Shown here piece after piece: positions 40,240 to 46,693 of a DNA stretch of 46,693 nt. The position numbers and the translations under genes were made by a program. This stretch comes from a virus: the IMG/VR virus record IMGVR_UViG_3300009285_002478, positions 1 through 46,693 of that record. One strand, written 5' to 3'. Under the pieces are notes generated by a model. The model made no database searches and was not told the origin of the DNA. It was given only the letters and a program-made list of their open reading frames with translations. Position 1 is the stretch's first letter. Every line of letters starts with the position of its first letter.

Positions 40240-40404
40240 TTAGTGGTCTCGTCCGAACCACCGCCGGGGAGTCGTGCGCGCTGCATGTGCTGCGCGCATC
40301 TTCGCGCGGGTCTCCGGTGACGCCTTCTTGCCACGCGACGCGGCCGCATTTTTCCGTTTACTCTCGGCGGAGCGTGCGACCCGCGGCGCGTGACGTTTTT
40401 CCAT
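40240..40404 (-). CDS. NUMOD3-like small basic protein, 54 aa
   Basis: Starts at ATG 40404, which overlaps the stop of the gene upstream (TAATG). The middle, RGKKASPETRAKMRAAHAAR, is like the NUMOD3 DNA-binding module of homing endonucleases (GKKxSPETRxKM). No nuclease domain accompanies it. Could be a stand-alone DNA-binding protein or a leftover of a homing endonuclease. Confidence 0.6.
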   Translation of the reverse strand: MEKRHAPRVARSAESKRKNAAASRGKKASPETRAKMRAAHAARTTPRRWFGRDH

Positions 40405-41177
40405 TACATATCCGACGTAGAACCGCGCTCGATGTCGGCCGGGTTGAAGTCGTCAGGGTCGTCAGTGCCGATGCCGCTGCGGTCGATACGCGCCGCGTCA
40501 ATCCCCTTCACGGCCTCGAAGGCTTCCTCGCCGAGCTTGAAGTCTTCTTCAGATACCCACTGGGCCTGTTCGACCTGGAAAATCTGATGCGGTTTTGGCG
40601 TCAGCTTGACGGCGGTGAAGATGCGAAGTCTCACAGCGAAACAGTCACGGTTGCCCATCGTCGCGAAGCCCCAGAGGTTCTTCGCTGCGGTGAGCCCTGA
40701 CGACTTGAAGCTGAGCGCGATCATCTCGCGCTGCGGCAAGATCACCGCGATGAAGTCGCGGAACAACGTTGCCTTCGGCTTGTCGGCCTTCTTGTCGCCG
40801 CTATTGCCCCACTTGAGGCGGGCGTCCCCTATCGGCACGTCGGGGTCCAACACGCCGCCGCCGTCATCGACGCTACGAAACTCCATAGCGCGCAGCGGCA
40901 TCTTGCGGAGTAGCTGCACGAAGACTTCCCTGCCGTAGACCTGCTTGGTCACAGTGTTGAAGAGGTCGCCAGGTTTCAACCCTTCGATGCGCGCTGGATC
41001 GCCGTCAGTGACTTGCGGATGCAGCGCCTGCGCGAGCGCGAGACGAGGGATGTTGACGTCGCTCTGCGTTGTGTCCTCGAAGCCGCGCCTGCTCTTCGGA
41101 ATGTAGCTTGGCGCTGGAGTGAGCGCCTGGTGTGTCGTTGCGATATCGGTCTGGGCTGCCTGTGTCTTCGTTGTCAT
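40404..41177 (-). CDS. hypothetical protein, possible ssDNA-binding/recombination factor
   Basis: 257 residues from ATG at 41177 (AGGA upstream; further in-frame sequence up to 41234 is less likely). DVNIPRLALAQALHPQVTDG, then GDLFNTVTKQVYGREVFV, RDFIAVILPQREMIALSF, and FTAVKLTPKPHQIFQVEQ. I recall similar proteins in siphovirus DNA modules, of unproven function. Acidic C-terminus (DDPDDFNPADIE), as in single-strand binding proteins. Confidence 0.55.
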   Translation of the reverse strand: MTTKTQAAQTDIATTHQALTPAPSYIPKSRRGFEDTTQSDVNIPRLALAQALHPQVTDGDPARIEGLKPGDLFNTVTKQVYGREVFVQLLRKMPLRAMEFRSVDDGGGVLDPDVPIGDARLKWGNSGDKKADKPKATLFRDFIAVILPQREMIALSFKSSGLTAAKNLWGFATMGNRDCFAVRLRIFTAVKLTPKPHQIFQVEQAQWVSEEDFKLGEEAFEAVKGIDAARIDRSGIGTDDPDDFNPADIERGSTSDM

Positions 41178-41278
41178 GATTCTCGCTTCCTGTTTTACGC
41201 GTTTAATGGTTATGCCGTCTCTCCGAGCTGTCACGCCTAGATTATGCTCTACTGGTTCCCGGCGTTCTCATACCGCGA

Positions 41279-41365
41279 TTACCGCGTCAGCACTCCCGCC
41301 GGCACAGGGTCAGGACTTCCCCGCCGGATGCTGTCGTAGCTGTCCTGTAGCAGAATGTCGATCAC
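41279..41365 (-). CDS. micro-protein, 28 aa
   Basis: GTG at 41365 overlaps the TGA of the gene upstream and has GAGGAC before it. Sequence IDILLQDSYDSIRRG then a Pro/Gly end. No family recognised. Confidence 0.4.
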   Translation of the reverse strand: MIDILLQDSYDSIRRGSPDPVPAGVLTR

Positions 41366-41859
41366 TTCGTCCTCAGCACGAACTTGTCGCGCACGTAACA
41401 CTTGATGCCGTCGGGCTCTGGCTCGCCATTTAACAGGCGCTCTTTCGTGACACCGTTCGTCGTCATCCACGGGAGCGTCATCGCCGATGCGTAGCCGTGC
41501 GCGAGGCACCACTCACGATACTTGTCCCGGTCTTCGACAATCGAATAAGGCTCAGGCTGGAGGCTGACGCTCTCACCTGTATCGAGTTTAATCGTCGATG
41601 CGCCTTCGACTTCATACTGTCTCGCGAGCAGCGCCTCTGTCGCCGCGATGCGCAGGTTAATCTCCGACAGCACCGCATTCGCAGCGTCCTTCTCGGCGCG
41701 AAGCGCGACGTAACTCCGCGCGAGTGCAGCGGCGTGCGGCTCGAAGTCTGGATCGTCTTGCATAGCTTCTGCTACCGCGTCGATTTTCTTCTGATACTCC
41801 GGCTCCTCGCCCATGTAGCGCGGGAGCTTGGTGAGCACGCTTGCATACTTACTGGCCAT
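41362..41859 (-). CDS. hypothetical protein with coiled-coil, 165 aa
   Basis: ATG with AGGAG seven bases upstream. A helical middle (ALARSYVALRAEKDAANAVL, SEINLRIAATEALLARQYEV) and a conserved-looking C-terminus (AMTLPWMTTNGVTKERLLNG, EPEPDGIKCYVRDKF). Similar proteins are found in phage DNA modules without assigned function. Confidence 0.6.
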   Translation of the reverse strand: MASKYASVLTKLPRYMGEEPEYQKKIDAVAEAMQDDPDFEPHAAALARSYVALRAEKDAANAVLSEINLRIAATEALLARQYEVEGASTIKLDTGESVSLQPEPYSIVEDRDKYREWCLAHGYASAMTLPWMTTNGVTKERLLNGEPEPDGIKCYVRDKFVLRTK

Positions 41860-41945
41860 TAGAGGACTCCTGACAGAACGAGGTTAAGGCCGATGAGCAC
41901 GCCCGACAGGGCGGCCCAGAGTAGGACGAGCAGGACCCTTAACAC
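41859..41945 (-). CDS. membrane micro-protein, 28 aa
   Basis: GTG at 41945 with GGAGG four bases upstream. Almost wholly hydrophobic: VLRVLLVLLWAALSGVLIGL then NLVLSGVL, one membrane span. Stop joins the next ATG as TAATG. Confidence 0.5.
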   Translation of the reverse strand: MLRVLLVLLWAALSGVLIGLNLVLSGVL

Positions 41946-42109
41946 AGGTCCTCCAACACGCGACCCTTACAGTCATCGCAGATGCCGTGGCTGATGTCTC
42001 CGGGCGGCCCGTCGTGCAGCACCTTCCCGCACCAGGCGCAGGTGACCTTGATAGTCTTGGCGTGCAGCTCGCGGGTCAGGTCGATGATGGCCTGGGTGAA
42101 GGGGGTCAC
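41939..42109 (-). CDS. zinc-ribbon protein, 56 aa
   Basis: GTG at 42109 with AAGGTG five bases upstream. After a helix (TQAIIDLTRELHAK), VTCAWCGKVLHDGPPGD then SHGICDDCKG is a zinc ribbon common in bacterial and phage small proteins. Overlaps the following membrane micro-gene by seven bases. Confidence 0.65.
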   Translation of the reverse strand: MTPFTQAIIDLTRELHAKTIKVTCAWCGKVLHDGPPGDISHGICDDCKGRVLEDLC

Positions 42110-42118
42110 GACTGCACC

Positions 42119-42187
42119 TTAATGTCGCCGTCCGGCCCACTTCCCGCGTCGGCCTTGCGACGTATCGAAGACCTGGACGCGGATCAT
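42119..42187 (-). CDS. micro-protein, 22 aa
   Basis: ATG overlaps the TGA of the gene upstream. MIRVQVFDTSQGRRGKWAGR then RH. It may matter only as a coupling peptide. Confidence 0.35.
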   Translation of the reverse strand: MIRVQVFDTSQGRRGKWAGRRH

Positions 42188-43050
42188 GCTGCCACCGCCT
42201 TCACGAATTGCAGGAGCATCGGCCGCTTGCCGAACGCGAATGACGGGTCATCGCGGCTGACCGTCCACGTCGCGCGAATCGTGACCGTATCTCCGCGCTC
42301 GATATCGAGGCCGCCGCTCGGACGCGTGCACCAGACCTTGCTGTTGTTCGCGAGCTTGATCAGGAGCTTCGTCACGGTCGCTTCGTTGTAGGCGCTCTCC
42401 TGCTCTTTGACGGAGAGGACGACGCCTGTGACCGCGACGCGTCCGCTCGGCGCTGCGCCCTTCGGCTCGACCGTTTCAGTTGCTCGGCGCGCCGCGTAGA
42501 CCTTGTCGCGCGTCATGCTCTCGACAATCGCCGCTGCCTGCCGTGGCGTCAGCTCACCGTATTTATCCAGCTTGCGGAGCACGTCCTGCGCGAAAAAGTT
42601 CTTGACGTGCTCCGGCTTGCCGATATCCGCGAGGGCCGTGACGATATCCGGGTTCGTCGCCAGGAACGCCTGCCGCTTGTTGTAGATTGTGAACCGCACC
42701 TTACGGGCTTCGGCGCGAGCCTGGAGCTGCGCGAGTTTGAACGCGTGTTTGTTCGCGAAGCCGAGCCTGTCGGTGCAGTCGGACCCGAACACGACGACTT
42801 CTCCGGTCGGCGCGTGACGGACTGCGGTGATCCAGCGGACGTTCGTGTTGCCGCAGTGGATACAGGCGTGCGACTTACGCTGCCAGTCGGTGCCGAGAAC
42901 GCGGACCATATACGCGGTCCAGTCTTCGACTTCACGCCGATACTCGTCAGCGGTCAGTCCGCCGAAGAACGCGGGACGACGGTTGTCAAGGTAGTCCTCG
43001 ACGGTGTAGTCTGACGGCTCGAAGTTCAGCGGGTTGTGGATGGTGCTCAT
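42184..43050 (-). CDS. phage protein with zinc-binding and OB-like regions, 288 aa
   Basis: KSHACIHCGNTNVRWITAVR (CxxC) then VVVFGSDCTDRLGFANKHAF in the N-terminal half; a helical middle (LTPRQAAAIVESMTRDK); a C-terminal OB-fold-like region (RVAVTGVVLSVKEQESAYNE, DTVTIRATWTVSRDD). Suggests a nucleic acid-binding protein. ATG overlaps the 43047-43118 micro-gene. Confidence 0.65.
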   Translation of the reverse strand: MSTIHNPLNFEPSDYTVEDYLDNRRPAFFGGLTADEYRREVEDWTAYMVRVLGTDWQRKSHACIHCGNTNVRWITAVRHAPTGEVVVFGSDCTDRLGFANKHAFKLAQLQARAEARKVRFTIYNKRQAFLATNPDIVTALADIGKPEHVKNFFAQDVLRKLDKYGELTPRQAAAIVESMTRDKVYAARRATETVEPKGAAPSGRVAVTGVVLSVKEQESAYNEATVTKLLIKLANNSKVWCTRPSGGLDIERGDTVTIRATWTVSRDDPSFAFGKRPMLLQFVKAVAA

Positions 43051-43118
43051 CGCGCGACCTCGGTCACGCGAACTGTTCCGAAGGTGGCCTTAAGCGTTGC
43101 GAGTAGTTCGTTGGTCAT
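43047..43118 (-). CDS. micro-protein or leader peptide, 23 aa
   Basis: ATG at 43118 with AGGAGGT five bases upstream, a near-perfect ribosome site. MTNELLATLKATFGTVRVTE then VAR, stop overlapping the next ATG. Probably helps translation of the 42184-43050 gene. Confidence 0.55.
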   Translation of the reverse strand: MTNELLATLKATFGTVRVTEVAR

Positions 43119-43168
43119 GGTAGACCTCCTAAGTCTCGGCGTCCTGATTGACGCGCGAGGCGCTGTGC

Positions 43169-43660
43169 TTACGTTCTGACGACGCGAACCGCGTCGGCGT
43201 AGCGACTGACGATCTCGAATGACGTTGCGATAGTCGCGTGACGGCTGCGGACGATGTTCTCATCGACGGTGCGCTCCCGCGCCGCGTTTCGCGCGATGGC
43301 GGTCTGGAGGTCGCAGGTGACGTAAACGACTTCGGTCGTGTATCCGGCGGAACGCGCGGTCTGGATAAACGTGACATACTTTTCAGCGGTGTTGCCAGTG
43401 CCGTCGAATACGACGGCGACGCCGGTTCCTAGCGCAGCGTAGAAGGCGCGGGTCGCTTCCTGCGAGGACCATTCGTGCACCAGCTGCGGGTTCTTCGGGT
43501 CGTAGTCGGGGTGCGTCGCCTTGATCGCGTCGCAATCGATTGCGGTGAGACCGGAGAAGAGCTGCTCCCGAACCGTCGATTTGCCGCTCGCGGGGCCGCC
43601 CATCATGAAGATAGCTTTCGGGCTCTTCGCGTCGCCGCCGGCGTCGTTTCGATTAACCAT
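43169..43660 (-). CDS. zeta-toxin-like / polynucleotide kinase-like P-loop kinase
   Basis: 163 residues. AIFMMGGPASGKSTVREQ holds the Walker A; IDCDAIKATHPDYDPKN follows, then HEWSSQEATR and VVFDGTGNTAEKY (Walker B type). This is the arrangement of zeta toxins and related small-molecule kinases. No antitoxin-like gene lies beside it. Promoter at 43667-43695 would start transcription almost at the ATG. Confidence 0.8.
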   Translation of the reverse strand: MVNRNDAGGDAKSPKAIFMMGGPASGKSTVREQLFSGLTAIDCDAIKATHPDYDPKNPQLVHEWSSQEATRAFYAALGTGVAVVFDGTGNTAEKYVTFIQTARSAGYTTEVVYVTCDLQTAIARNAARERTVDENIVRSRHATIATSFEIVSRYADAVRVVRT

Positions 43661-43666
43661 ATAAGA

Positions 43667-43695
43667 ATTGTAGTTCCTGGGAACCTCGCTGTCCA
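43667..43695 (-). promoter_or_regulatory. sigma70-like promoter for the kinase gene
   Basis: TGGACA (43695-43690), 17 bases, TACAAT (43672-43667), six bases before ATG 43660. The RNA would be leaderless or nearly so. The sequence around it (GGAACCTCG, CCAGGCC on the plus strand) also resembles a degenerate copy of the leader element. Confidence 0.6.
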
Positions 43696-43758
43696 GGCCT
43701 TTCTATCTCGTTTGTTTGCAACGACTTACTGAGGGCTAACCCACCTGTTTACACCTGT

Positions 43759-45309
43759 TTATTCCCGCTGCAGCGCCTGCCGCCACGCAGCGGTCGTGAA
43801 CGTCGCCACGTTCTCTTTCCCGAGTCGAGCGCGGAGTATCACGTGATCGATAGTCTGCTGTCCCTGTGGACCGACTGCGATGACGTTGCCATACCAGCAC
43901 GAGTGCGTCTGGCCAGGTCGGTCTGTCCGCGCGTCGGCCTGCAGACGCGTTTTCAGGCTCCAGTCGTCGCTCATGTAGATTACGTGATGCGCAGCCACAA
44001 GTGATAACCCCATGCTGCCTGTCTGTGTCGTGCCGCCAAGCACAGCGGGCCCAATAGGTGCGGTGCGCGGGTCGAGTAGGCGCAACGCAAGCTCACGCTC
44101 CTCGCGCTTCTGACTACCGTGGATCTGTCCGAGTGCGACGTGCGGAAACTTCTCAGCAAGCTCCGTCATCAACCGCGACAGCTCCGCCCGGAATCTCGTC
44201 CAGATGAGAAGTTTCAGGTTTGGTTCAAGTGCAAGCATGTCTGTCAGCCACTCAATGACGATATCAAGTTTCTCGCGGCCGACAGCGTGTGTAAGCTGTG
44301 GCGCAATACCTGTTGTAACGCCTGAGACGTTCGCATCTTCGACGCCACCCACGAAGCCAGACGTGATCTGCGCGAGCCGCATCACTTTGACTGCTGCCTG
44401 CTGCGCTGTGCTGACTGTGTTCTGGTCGAGCCAGATACAGAGGTCATCTCGCATCTCCTTGTAGATTTTCCATGTCTCCGGTGTCAGTGTTGCAGTGAGC
44501 ATCACAGCAGGTAGTGCAGGCGGAAGATCCAGACAGTCCTTCTTGAGTCTTCGTAATACATACGGCGCGAAGCGGCGCTGTAGGTCGTCAAGATTCTTCC
44601 AGCCTGTGACCTTCGGGAATCCGCCGCGCGTCGTAATAGTCGCATATCGCGCTCGTGCAACGAAGTAGCTCGCGCAGCCGAGAATGCTTGGATCCATGAT
44701 ACGACCCTGCGCATACATATCAAGCGGGTTGTGCGCAATCGGCGTTCCAGTCAAGAGCCAGACACGCCCGCAGCTATGGCGTAGCTGCAAGCACGCCTTA
44801 GTCTGCTTCGCCTTATAGTTCTTACAGGCGTGCGCCTCGTCGAGTATGAGGAGTGTTTTCGGCCCACTAATCGCGAGGAGCTGCGTAAGTCGCGCACTGC
44901 TCCGCACGAAGTCGTAGTTTGTAATGATCCACTGGAGACGCTGCGGAGTGGCCCTGTCCCCATAGAACCAAGTGCGAGACTTTGCGTGAAACTCTGTGAT
45001 GTCAGACGGTAACCAGAGATGCTTCGCGAGTTCGCCAAGCGTCTCATCGAACCAGACCGACCGCACAGTTGCCGGCGCGATACTGATAACTCTGTCGATA
45101 TCTCCGCGCTCGAAGAGGAGCTGCGCTGCGATAATCGCCTGCGCAGTCTTCATTCCGCCCATCTCGTCTGCAAGCATAAAGAATGGGTTTCTTATGAGAT
45201 GCTCGACGCCGATGCGGACGTGTGATGGCGGTGGAGACCAGAAGCCGCCAGCGTCTTTCGCAGTATCTTGCACCCAGACGTCGCGACAGCGAGAGAAGTC
45301 GAGGGTCAT
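43759..45309 (-). CDS. SNF2-family helicase
   Basis: 516 residues from ATG at 45309 (ATGA with the gene upstream; the frame extends farther upstream but that part overlaps other genes). Motifs: ADEMGGMKTAQ (motif I), LLILDEAHACKN (II), LLTGTPIAHNP (III), LKLLIWTRFRAE (IV), TQTGSMGLSL (V) and QADARTDRPGQ (VI). The enzyme moves along double-stranded DNA; in phages it may serve replication or recombination. A direct repeat ACCTGTTTA (43743, 43753) lies across its end. Confidence 0.92.
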   Translation of the reverse strand: MTLDFSRCRDVWVQDTAKDAGGFWSPPPSHVRIGVEHLIRNPFFMLADEMGGMKTAQAIIAAQLLFERGDIDRVISIAPATVRSVWFDETLGELAKHLWLPSDITEFHAKSRTWFYGDRATPQRLQWIITNYDFVRSSARLTQLLAISGPKTLLILDEAHACKNYKAKQTKACLQLRHSCGRVWLLTGTPIAHNPLDMYAQGRIMDPSILGCASYFVARARYATITTRGGFPKVTGWKNLDDLQRRFAPYVLRRLKKDCLDLPPALPAVMLTATLTPETWKIYKEMRDDLCIWLDQNTVSTAQQAAVKVMRLAQITSGFVGGVEDANVSGVTTGIAPQLTHAVGREKLDIVIEWLTDMLALEPNLKLLIWTRFRAELSRLMTELAEKFPHVALGQIHGSQKREERELALRLLDPRTAPIGPAVLGGTTQTGSMGLSLVAAHHVIYMSDDWSLKTRLQADARTDRPGQTHSCWYGNVIAVGPQGQQTIDHVILRARLGKENVATFTTAAWRQALQRE

Positions 45310-45473
45310 TTGGTGAACACGGGGCACATCGCGTGACGGTCCAACCATGCCGCTGCCACCACTTCGACAATGAACACGCGGCCCGCCCCGTCTGGCACCC
45401 GTCCCCCGTTGATGAAATGGTCTCCCTCCAATGTCACGGAGGAGCCGCAGCGGCACGTCAGCTCGATCTTCAT
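45306..45473 (-). CDS. small protein with CxC motif, 55 aa
   Basis: ATG at 45473 directly after the stop of the cold-shock gene; stop overlaps the SNF2 start. KIELTCRCGSSVTLEGDHF, then VPDGAGRVFIVEVVAAAWL and a late Cys. Probably binds zinc through CRC and the last Cys. No family recognised. Confidence 0.6.
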   Translation of the reverse strand: MKIELTCRCGSSVTLEGDHFINGGRVPDGAGRVFIVEVVAAAWLDRHAMCPVFTK

Positions 45474-45761
45474 CTAAACGAACACGTCCTCGGCGCGCGG
45501 CCCCTTCGTGCCCTCCGTCTCCTCGAATGTGACCTCGCGCCCGCGTTCCAGGTCGTCCATCTTGCAGTTCTTCAGAGTGCTGTGATGGAAGAAATACTCG
45601 TTGCCGTCCTCTCCGAGGATGAAGCCGAAGCCCTTTTCTTTCGTGAGGTTCTTGATCTTTCCGGTCATGGTTGCTCCTGTGGTTTGCACCCATCGGCAGT
45701 GCCGACAGACGCCGTCAATGAATACATGCTGCCGTCCGTGGTGGCAGAGGTCATCGGTCAT
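45474..45761 (-). CDS. zinc-finger + cold-shock domain protein, possible dual start
   Basis: 95 residues from ATG 45761, which overlaps the exonuclease TGA (ATGA). Residues 1-31 hold LCHHGRQHVFIDGVCRHCRW, a Cys/His finger. Residues 32-95 are a cold-shock domain (KEKGFGFILGED RNP1-type, NEYFFHHSTL RNP2-type). The internal ATG at 45668 has its own AGGAG six bases upstream, so a 64-residue pure cold-shock protein may also be made. Binds single-stranded nucleic acid. Confidence 0.85.
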   Translation of the reverse strand: MTDDLCHHGRQHVFIDGVCRHCRWVQTTGATMTGKIKNLTKEKGFGFILGEDGNEYFFHHSTLKNCKMDDLERGREVTFEETEGTKGPRAEDVFV

Positions 45762-46609
45762 GGTGTGGGGAACCGTCCTAGCTTCGCCGCGCTCGCCAGC
45801 GTCTTCACGTCGGGCGAGAAGTCCTTCGCGATGATAAAGTCCCAATACCCAGCGTCTGCCTCTCGCATCGGCCTGCCTGCATACTTGCCCCACTGCCCGA
45901 AGCACGGCACGCCGTCGACGAAGCGAAATTTTCCTTCGCCGTCGATCCACCCCGGCCACTGCGCGGCGTGCAGGTTGTCGAGGTCTCGCGGCAACGTTTG
46001 GTGCGTCTGGAGCTGATGCACGATGACGGTCGTCGATGCCCGGACGTCGGACAGGGCACCATGAGCGCCATCGTGTTTGTGGCCGACGTACTTCTCGTGG
46101 AGGTGGCTCAGGCTGCGCGGCACGGCCAGCTGCTCCAGCCGTTCGACGTCCACGATTCGGGCGCCGGCATAACTCCACTCTATACCGGCGCGCGCCATCT
46201 CGGCCTGTATGATGCGTAAATCATAACGAACATTTTTCCCCGCGTAGTCGCAGGCCGTGAGGCCCTTGACGAGGTTCGCGGAGAGGTCCTTGAAGCGGGG
46301 CCAAGGCTTTGGATCTTTGCATGCCGCATCGATTGTCTCGCTTGCCAGTCCGATTGGATGCGTTTCGAGTGCCACACCGCACGTTCGGCACGTCTTGAAT
46401 ATGGCATCCACGATACCGTGCACCCTCGTCGCCGCAGCCGGGATTGGCACGCCTGGGTTGACGAGAGAGCGCCACGCCTTGATCATCCCCTCTGGCCCCC
46501 ACTGTTCAAAGCCGATCTCGACGATACGGTCCTTCTGCACGTCGAGGCCCGTCGTCTCCGTGTCTAGCACGAACAAGGGGCGCGTGAGGTTGAGCAGGGT
46601 GTGGATCAC
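45758..46609 (-). CDS. DEDDh (DnaQ-like) 3'-5' exonuclease
   Basis: 283 residues from GTG at 46609, which overlaps the stop of the gene upstream; an in-frame ATG at 46672 is possible but has no ribosome site and overlaps that gene. Motifs: LFVLDTETTGLDV (Exo I), DYAGKNVRYDLRII (Exo II), and the HGALSDVRAS (Exo III, His and Asp). It digests or proofreads DNA or RNA from the 3' end. Confidence 0.9.
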   Translation of the reverse strand: MIHTLLNLTRPLFVLDTETTGLDVQKDRIVEIGFEQWGPEGMIKAWRSLVNPGVPIPAAATRVHGIVDAIFKTCRTCGVALETHPIGLASETIDAACKDPKPWPRFKDLSANLVKGLTACDYAGKNVRYDLRIIQAEMARAGIEWSYAGARIVDVERLEQLAVPRSLSHLHEKYVGHKHDGAHGALSDVRASTTVIVHQLQTHQTLPRDLDNLHAAQWPGWIDGEGKFRFVDGVPCFGQWGKYAGRPMREADAGYWDFIIAKDFSPDVKTLASAAKLGRFPTP

Positions 46610-46692
46610 GGCTTCGTCTCGGGTGGGGCGGGCACGCGAGCGGCCTGTATTTCGATTTCCGTCACGCGCCATTGGTGGCCGCAGTCAGCACA
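46606..46692 (-). CDS. zinc-ribbon protein, C-terminal fragment
   Basis: The window edge cuts this gene; 28 residues remain, starting CADCGHQWRVTEIEIQ and ending PAPPETKP. The CxxC followed by GHxW is like the last half of a zinc ribbon. Its TGA overlaps the GTG of the exonuclease. Confidence 0.55.
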   Translation of the reverse strand, partial: CADCGHQWRVTEIEIQAARVPAPPETKP

Positions 46693-46693
46693 C

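Noticed and set aside
45222-46016. Rightward 264-codon open frame near the right end
   Set aside because: It is antisense to the cold-shock, 55-residue, SNF2 and exonuclease genes, all of which have recognisable motifs or junctions.
1-46693. Circular genome closing from right end to left end
   Set aside because: Joining the ends would stop the methyltransferase two codons after the edge (V, C, stop) and lose its usual C-terminus; no terminal repeat is seen, so circularity cannot be claimed.

Overview
This window looks like most of the genome of a tailed phage with a long non-contractile tail (siphovirus-type, Caudoviricetes), probably from an uncultured environmental host. The evidence is a canonical head-to-tail gene order: terminase, portal, head morphogenesis, XkdF-like protease, scaffold, decoration, capsid, connectors, one tail tube gene, a G/GT frameshift chaperone, tape measure, tail tip and lysis. 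There is no sheath or baseplate-spike set. No integrase or lysogeny repressor was recognised. The DNA is GC-rich with very tight packing (ATGA, GTGA, TAATG and TGATG junctions throughout). The host cannot be named. A phage gene for a secreted Ig-like plus beta-helix protein and the overall base composition would suit an acidobacterial or proteobacterial soil or water host, but this is only a guess. Both window ends cut through genes.

Layout. (1) 1-3542, leftward: a truncated MT-A70 adenine methyltransferase, two small proteins, a large primase-polymerase/VirE helicase and a YozE-like protein. (2) 3543-4309: a gene-poor, repeat-rich, AT-rich divergence region between the leftward and rightward modules, the best candidate for a replication origin and control region. 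(3) 4310-35654, rightward: terminase; ten overlapping small genes including a cold-shock protein and zinc-binding proteins; portal; three adhesin-like genes; head morphogenesis protein fused to an ADP-ribosyltransferase-like domain; protease, scaffold, decoration, capsid; a GT41 (O-GlcNAc transferase-type) glycosyltransferase; head-tail connectors; a second glycosyltransferase with two glycosyltransferase domains joined by a zinc ribbon; tail tube, frameshifted tail chaperone, tape measure, distal tail and fibre; endolysin, holin-like proteins and a lipoprotein. (4) 35655-35887: convergence zone with a long inverted-repeat RNA-like element and a terminator. (5) 35874-46692, leftward: accessory and DNA metabolism genes: frameshifted ATP-dependent DNA ligase, HEXXH metallopeptidase, VWA protein, zeta-like kinase, SNF2 helicase, DEDDh exonuclease, a zinc finger/cold-shock fusion and many micro-genes.

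How the parts work together. The leftward arms would supply replication, recombination and host take-over; the rightward block builds the particle and lyses the cell. Points that stand out: a three-copy structured leader placed immediately before three start codons (38507, 39154, 39830); promoters of one type (TGGACA-N17-TAnnnT) on the leftward strand; two glycosyltransferase genes inside the virion module; a low-GC ADP-ribosyltransferase-like domain fused to a capsid-associated protein; an unusual number of CxxC zinc-binding small proteins; and a duplicated intergenic cassette at 36104-36289 and 37399-37452. All functions are inferred by reading the translated sequence; no database search was possible.
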